Assembly (NCBI RefSeq): GCF_009735685.1
Contig: NZ_WHPN01000422.1
Location: 1-64,000, forward strand
DNA from: Streptomyces lycii
GTDB lineage: Bacteria > Actinomycetota > Actinomycetes > Streptomycetales > Streptomycetaceae
Direction: 5' to 3'
DNA length: 64,000 nt
A program made the position numbers and the translations under genes. Positions 61,722-64,000 of the stretch are shown piece after piece. The number at the start of each line of letters is the position of its first letter. Position 1 is the first letter of the stretch. Under the pieces are notes generated by a model. The model was not told the origin of the DNA. It did not search any database and saw only the letters and a program-made list of their open reading frames with translations.

Positions 61722-63204
61722 AGGGCTTGCTCGGGTCCAATTCTGCATAGTCTGGCCGACTTGGATTGTAATTCTGCCAGAAGTCGCGCCCTCGGCCACT
61801 TCCTTCACCATCCCCGGTTCCCCTTGGCAGGGAACTCTGCTGACTATGCCGAGACCTCGACGGGCCAGACAAAATGTAATCCCAGTCCGATGCCGAGTTA
61901 GCACTTCCGTTCGCGCGGCTTCCAACTACGATGACCGGCTGCCCGGCCTTATCGGCAGCATTTTGGATACGCCGCGCATCGTTCGGGCTGATCCCCGCTT
62001 GTGACGCAGTTCTGAACCCCTGTTCACACAGGCCGTTCGAATTGTGCACGAGGACCGGAGTCTTGCCCGCCCGGACATAGTACGTGTGCAGGTCGGCGAC
62101 CGTCAGGTTCCGTACTGATGTCCACTCGCTCCACTGCCTGACCGCAGTGACCTCCAGGAGCCGCCCTGTCTCGGAGCGGAGTTCCTGCCCAGTTTTCAGG
62201 CTACCCGCCTCCACCCAGGACTTCAGGGAGGGAACCCAGAACGGGTGGCCGTCAGTGGCGGTGATGGTGTCGGCCTTGGTGCCCTTGTCCCCGTCGATGT
62301 CCAAGGTGAGCTCGACCAGGCTCTTGACGCTCTCGCCGGCGATCTCGGCTGTGACGGTCTTTCCCGCGGTCTTGCCCGTGCGCGGGTCGGTTGCCAGGAC
62401 CTTGTCGCCGACCTCGACGTCCGCGATCTCCTTGTAGGTGCCGTCCGCCATGAGGACCGCGGTCTGGGGAAGGAAGCTGTTGCACCCCGAGGAAGAACGG
62501 CCTTTTCCGCGGCCGGTCGGACGGTGGGAGAGCAGGGCGCCTGCCAGGCCGGGTAGCTGGTAGGTGGCGCTGTCGACGTTGAAACCCTGCTCGCCGATCC
62601 AGTCATCGAACTGTGAGCCGTAGTCGCACCCAGAGCTGCCGGGGCCGCCTGAGCGGCAGTCGGCGTCGAAGGGCCAGGCGAAGTACTCGGCTGCGTGAGG
62701 GACGTTGCTGACCGTGCCGTAGAAGGCGTCACCGACGCCGTAAATCACCTTCTGGACCGGGTTGCGTTCTTCTTCTTTCACCGACACCGATGTCGACCAT
62801 CCGGAGTAGCCGCTCTGTCGGTTGAAGGAGAGGTAACTGGTTTGCGTGTAGGTCTTGGACCCGGACTTCTTGCTGGTGGTTCGAGAGGAGGACCAGCCCC
62901 AGGACCAGCCGTTGCGGGAGGGAGTCCAGGTCTCCCATTTGGGGTTTTTCTTCGAGCCGACGTTGCAGGCTCCGGAGCCGCCGCAGGACCCGTCGGGGCG
63001 CAGGCCGGTGGGGTCGGAGAGGGTGACCGGGTTGTTGTTGCCGTAGGTGTAGCCGTGCATCTGTTGGGGGTCGGCCAGGTCCATCACCGGGTCGACGGAG
63101 ATGAAGCGGCCGAGGGCGGGGTCGTATTCGCGGGCGCCGAGGTGTTGGAGGCCAGTGGTCTCACTGTCGTCTCTGCCATCAGCCGGTCTGGTGATCACCG
63201 GCAT
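61693..63204 (-). CDS. RHS core tip with Hint domain and nucleotidyltransferase-like toxin
   Basis: C-terminal tip of a polymorphic toxin, 503 residues from the ATG at 63204. It begins in the RHS core (LQHLGAREYDPALGRFISVD, YTYGNNNPVTLSDPTGL); the preceding 1500 or more residues of a full RHS protein are absent, so it is a displaced cassette or truncated gene. A Hint/intein-like self-cleaving domain follows (CNSFLPQTAVLMADGTYKEI, DGHPFWVPS, LTVADLHTYYVRAGKTPVLV, HNS). The last 80 residues contain VVGSRANGSANSASDWDYIL, the GS-x-D-x-D core of minimal nucleotidyltransferases. The toxin would modify RNA or protein in a target cell (inference). Confidence 0.85.
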   Translation of the reverse strand: MPVITRPADGRDDSETTGLQHLGAREYDPALGRFISVDPVMDLADPQQMHGYTYGNNNPVTLSDPTGLRPDGSCGGSGACNVGSKKNPKWETWTPSRNGWSWGWSSSRTTSKKSGSKTYTQTSYLSFNRQSGYSGWSTSVSVKEEERNPVQKVIYGVGDAFYGTVSNVPHAAEYFAWPFDADCRSGGPGSSGCDYGSQFDDWIGEQGFNVDSATYQLPGLAGALLSHRPTGRGKGRSSSGCNSFLPQTAVLMADGTYKEIADVEVGDKVLATDPRTGKTAGKTVTAEIAGESVKSLVELTLDIDGDKGTKADTITATDGHPFWVPSLKSWVEAGSLKTGQELRSETGRLLEVTAVRQWSEWTSVRNLTVADLHTYYVRAGKTPVLVHNSNGLCEQGFRTASQAGISPNDARRIQNAADKAGQPVIVVGSRANGSANSASDWDYILSGPSRSRHSQQSSLPRGTGDGEGSGRGRDFWQNYNPSRPDYAELDPSKPYVIFEPRIR

Positions 63205-63323
63205 CCTGGATGCCGATACGCCCTCGGCGACTACACACGGTCACCGGCAGGCTGGGCTCCACGGAGAACTGGCGACAGATGAATACGCGAGCCCACCAGT
63301 ATCGTCCGCCTACCCCCTACGGA

Positions 63324-63524
63324 TCAGCTGGCTCCTAGAGCTCCAGACAGCCCGTCCCGAGCTCGCTGAGCGTCTGCAAGTTGCTCCCTCACTCTGTCGA
63401 CGACCTTCGGATCACCCGATGCACCTCGTTCGGCGAGTGCCTTCGTGCAGGTGAGTGTGTAGTGGTCGAGTGCTGCACGCACCACGTCCTGGTGTTCGTT
63501 AAGGAACCGTTCCGCGGGAGTCAT
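63324..63524 (-). CDS. Small helical protein, unknown
   Basis: Product of 66 residues beginning MTPAERFLNEHQDVVRAALD and ending DAQRARDGLSGALGAS. It is charged and probably a helical hairpin, with two Cys-free helices except one Cys in YTLTCTKAL. The ribosome-binding site is weak (TTAGG). It lies 120 bp upstream of the RHS tip on the same strand and could be part of the toxin locus. No family recognised. Confidence 0.45.
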   Translation of the reverse strand: MTPAERFLNEHQDVVRAALDHYTLTCTKALAERGASGDPKVVDRVREQLADAQRARDGLSGALGAS

Positions 63525-63659
63525 GCGGAAAGCCTAATGTGACTCTTGGTCGCTCTGGTCACGTTCCGAGGGAATGCCGGGAGTGCCCCGTCTCACTCAA
63601 ACCAGTCGCCCCAGCTCTGGGCCCTCCCGCCGACTAACTTCGCTGAGACAGGTCGTCTG

Positions 63660-64000
63660 TGGCAAGGAGTTCCTTGGCAACCGTCGTCCGCCTCAAGACC
63701 GTCACCGGAGCGGCGACCGTGCGCACCGCCGCCGACCGGGTATCTCGATTCCATCACCGTGGCGAACACTCGCCCGGAGCCACACCACGGCACTCGGCAA
63801 GGTCGTCCCCGAGCTCGGCGAAGGCCGGCCGTTGTCCGCCCTCGCCGACGACGAGATCGGCCAGGCGCTCGAACAACTTTGGGGAACGGCGGCCGCCAGC
63901 ACCTGGAACTCTAGGCGCGGCGCGGCGCGGTCGGTGGCTGGCTCGCCTGGTGCCACGACACGGGCCTGCAGCCGCCGCACATCCCGGCCTGGTGCAAGCG
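63660..64000 (+). pseudogene. Tyrosine recombinase (integrase), N-terminal part, runs off the window
   Basis: Pieces of the N-terminal (SAM-like) domain of streptomycete integrases appear in order: LDSITVANTR, SHTTALGKVVPELGEGRPLS, ALADDEIGQALEQLWGTAAA, then, in another frame, WLAWCHDTGLQPPHIPAWCK to the edge at 64000. At least two frameshifts separate them, and the catalytic domain would lie beyond the window. It is not the upstream half of the remnant at 60971-61110, because both are on the plus strand in the wrong order for a simple insertion. Confidence 0.6.

Overview
The window reads as a streptomycete or close actinomycete relative. Base composition is very GC-rich, coding frames have strongly GC-biased third positions, GTG and TTG starts follow clear GGAGG-type Shine-Dalgarno sequences, and the gene families are those of Streptomyces accessory chromosome arms. 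The many broken insertion sequences and half genes suggest a recombination-prone, perhaps subtelomeric, region.

Layout. 1-1.4 kb: 3' part of an aldehyde dehydrogenase. 1.5-16.7 kb: a patchwork of intact regulators and enzymes (two response regulators, one sensor kinase, an exported Rieske lipoprotein beside a copper monooxygenase-like lipoprotein, an esterase with a divergent TetR regulator) among debris of IS1380, IS630, IS5, Tn3 and other transposases, a broken hydrolase, a cluster of tiny hairpins, a decayed type I-E-like CRISPR array and a tRNA-Pro half.

17-44 kb: the centrepiece, a hypoxia/dormancy-type cluster resembling the OsdR/OsdK (DevR/DevS) regulon. It has a two-GAF sensor kinase, a DevR-like response regulator, three universal stress proteins, a cyclic-nucleotide-binding protein, two CBS-BON proteins, a GNAT/acyl-CoA synthetase fusion (protein acetyltransferase type), an Acg-like nitroreductase, a DoxX protein and a fermentative set: AdhE, PPDK, D-lactate dehydrogenase, pyruvate formate-lyase with its activase, phosphoketolase and GAPDH. 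Palindromes with a GGGCC-N4-GGCCC core, often in tandem about 20 bp apart, lie in most of its promoter regions. PPDK carries a one-base frameshift and the lactate dehydrogenase an in-frame amber codon.

44-55 kb: IS remnants, an SDR oxidoreductase with divergent TetR, then a xenobiotic or antibiotic detoxification-like cluster (two tandem flavin monooxygenases sharing a 183-bp identical block, an MDR oxidoreductase, a TetR regulator, an MFS exporter). Two closely similar long operators bracket this cluster, one of them in front of a broken MFS/glycosyltransferase chimera. 55-60 kb: three secreted hemicellulases (GH27-CBM13, GH10, GH43-CBM6). 60-64 kb: integrase debris around an RHS/Hint toxin tip with an overlapping DUF5958-like immunity candidate.

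Two direct repeats of about 530 bp (16.14-16.67 kb and 60.31-60.84 kb), each ending in a tRNA-Pro(GGG) 3' half, flank the 44 kb holding the hypoxia, detoxification and hemicellulase modules. That suggests an old integrative island, though decay prevents certainty.
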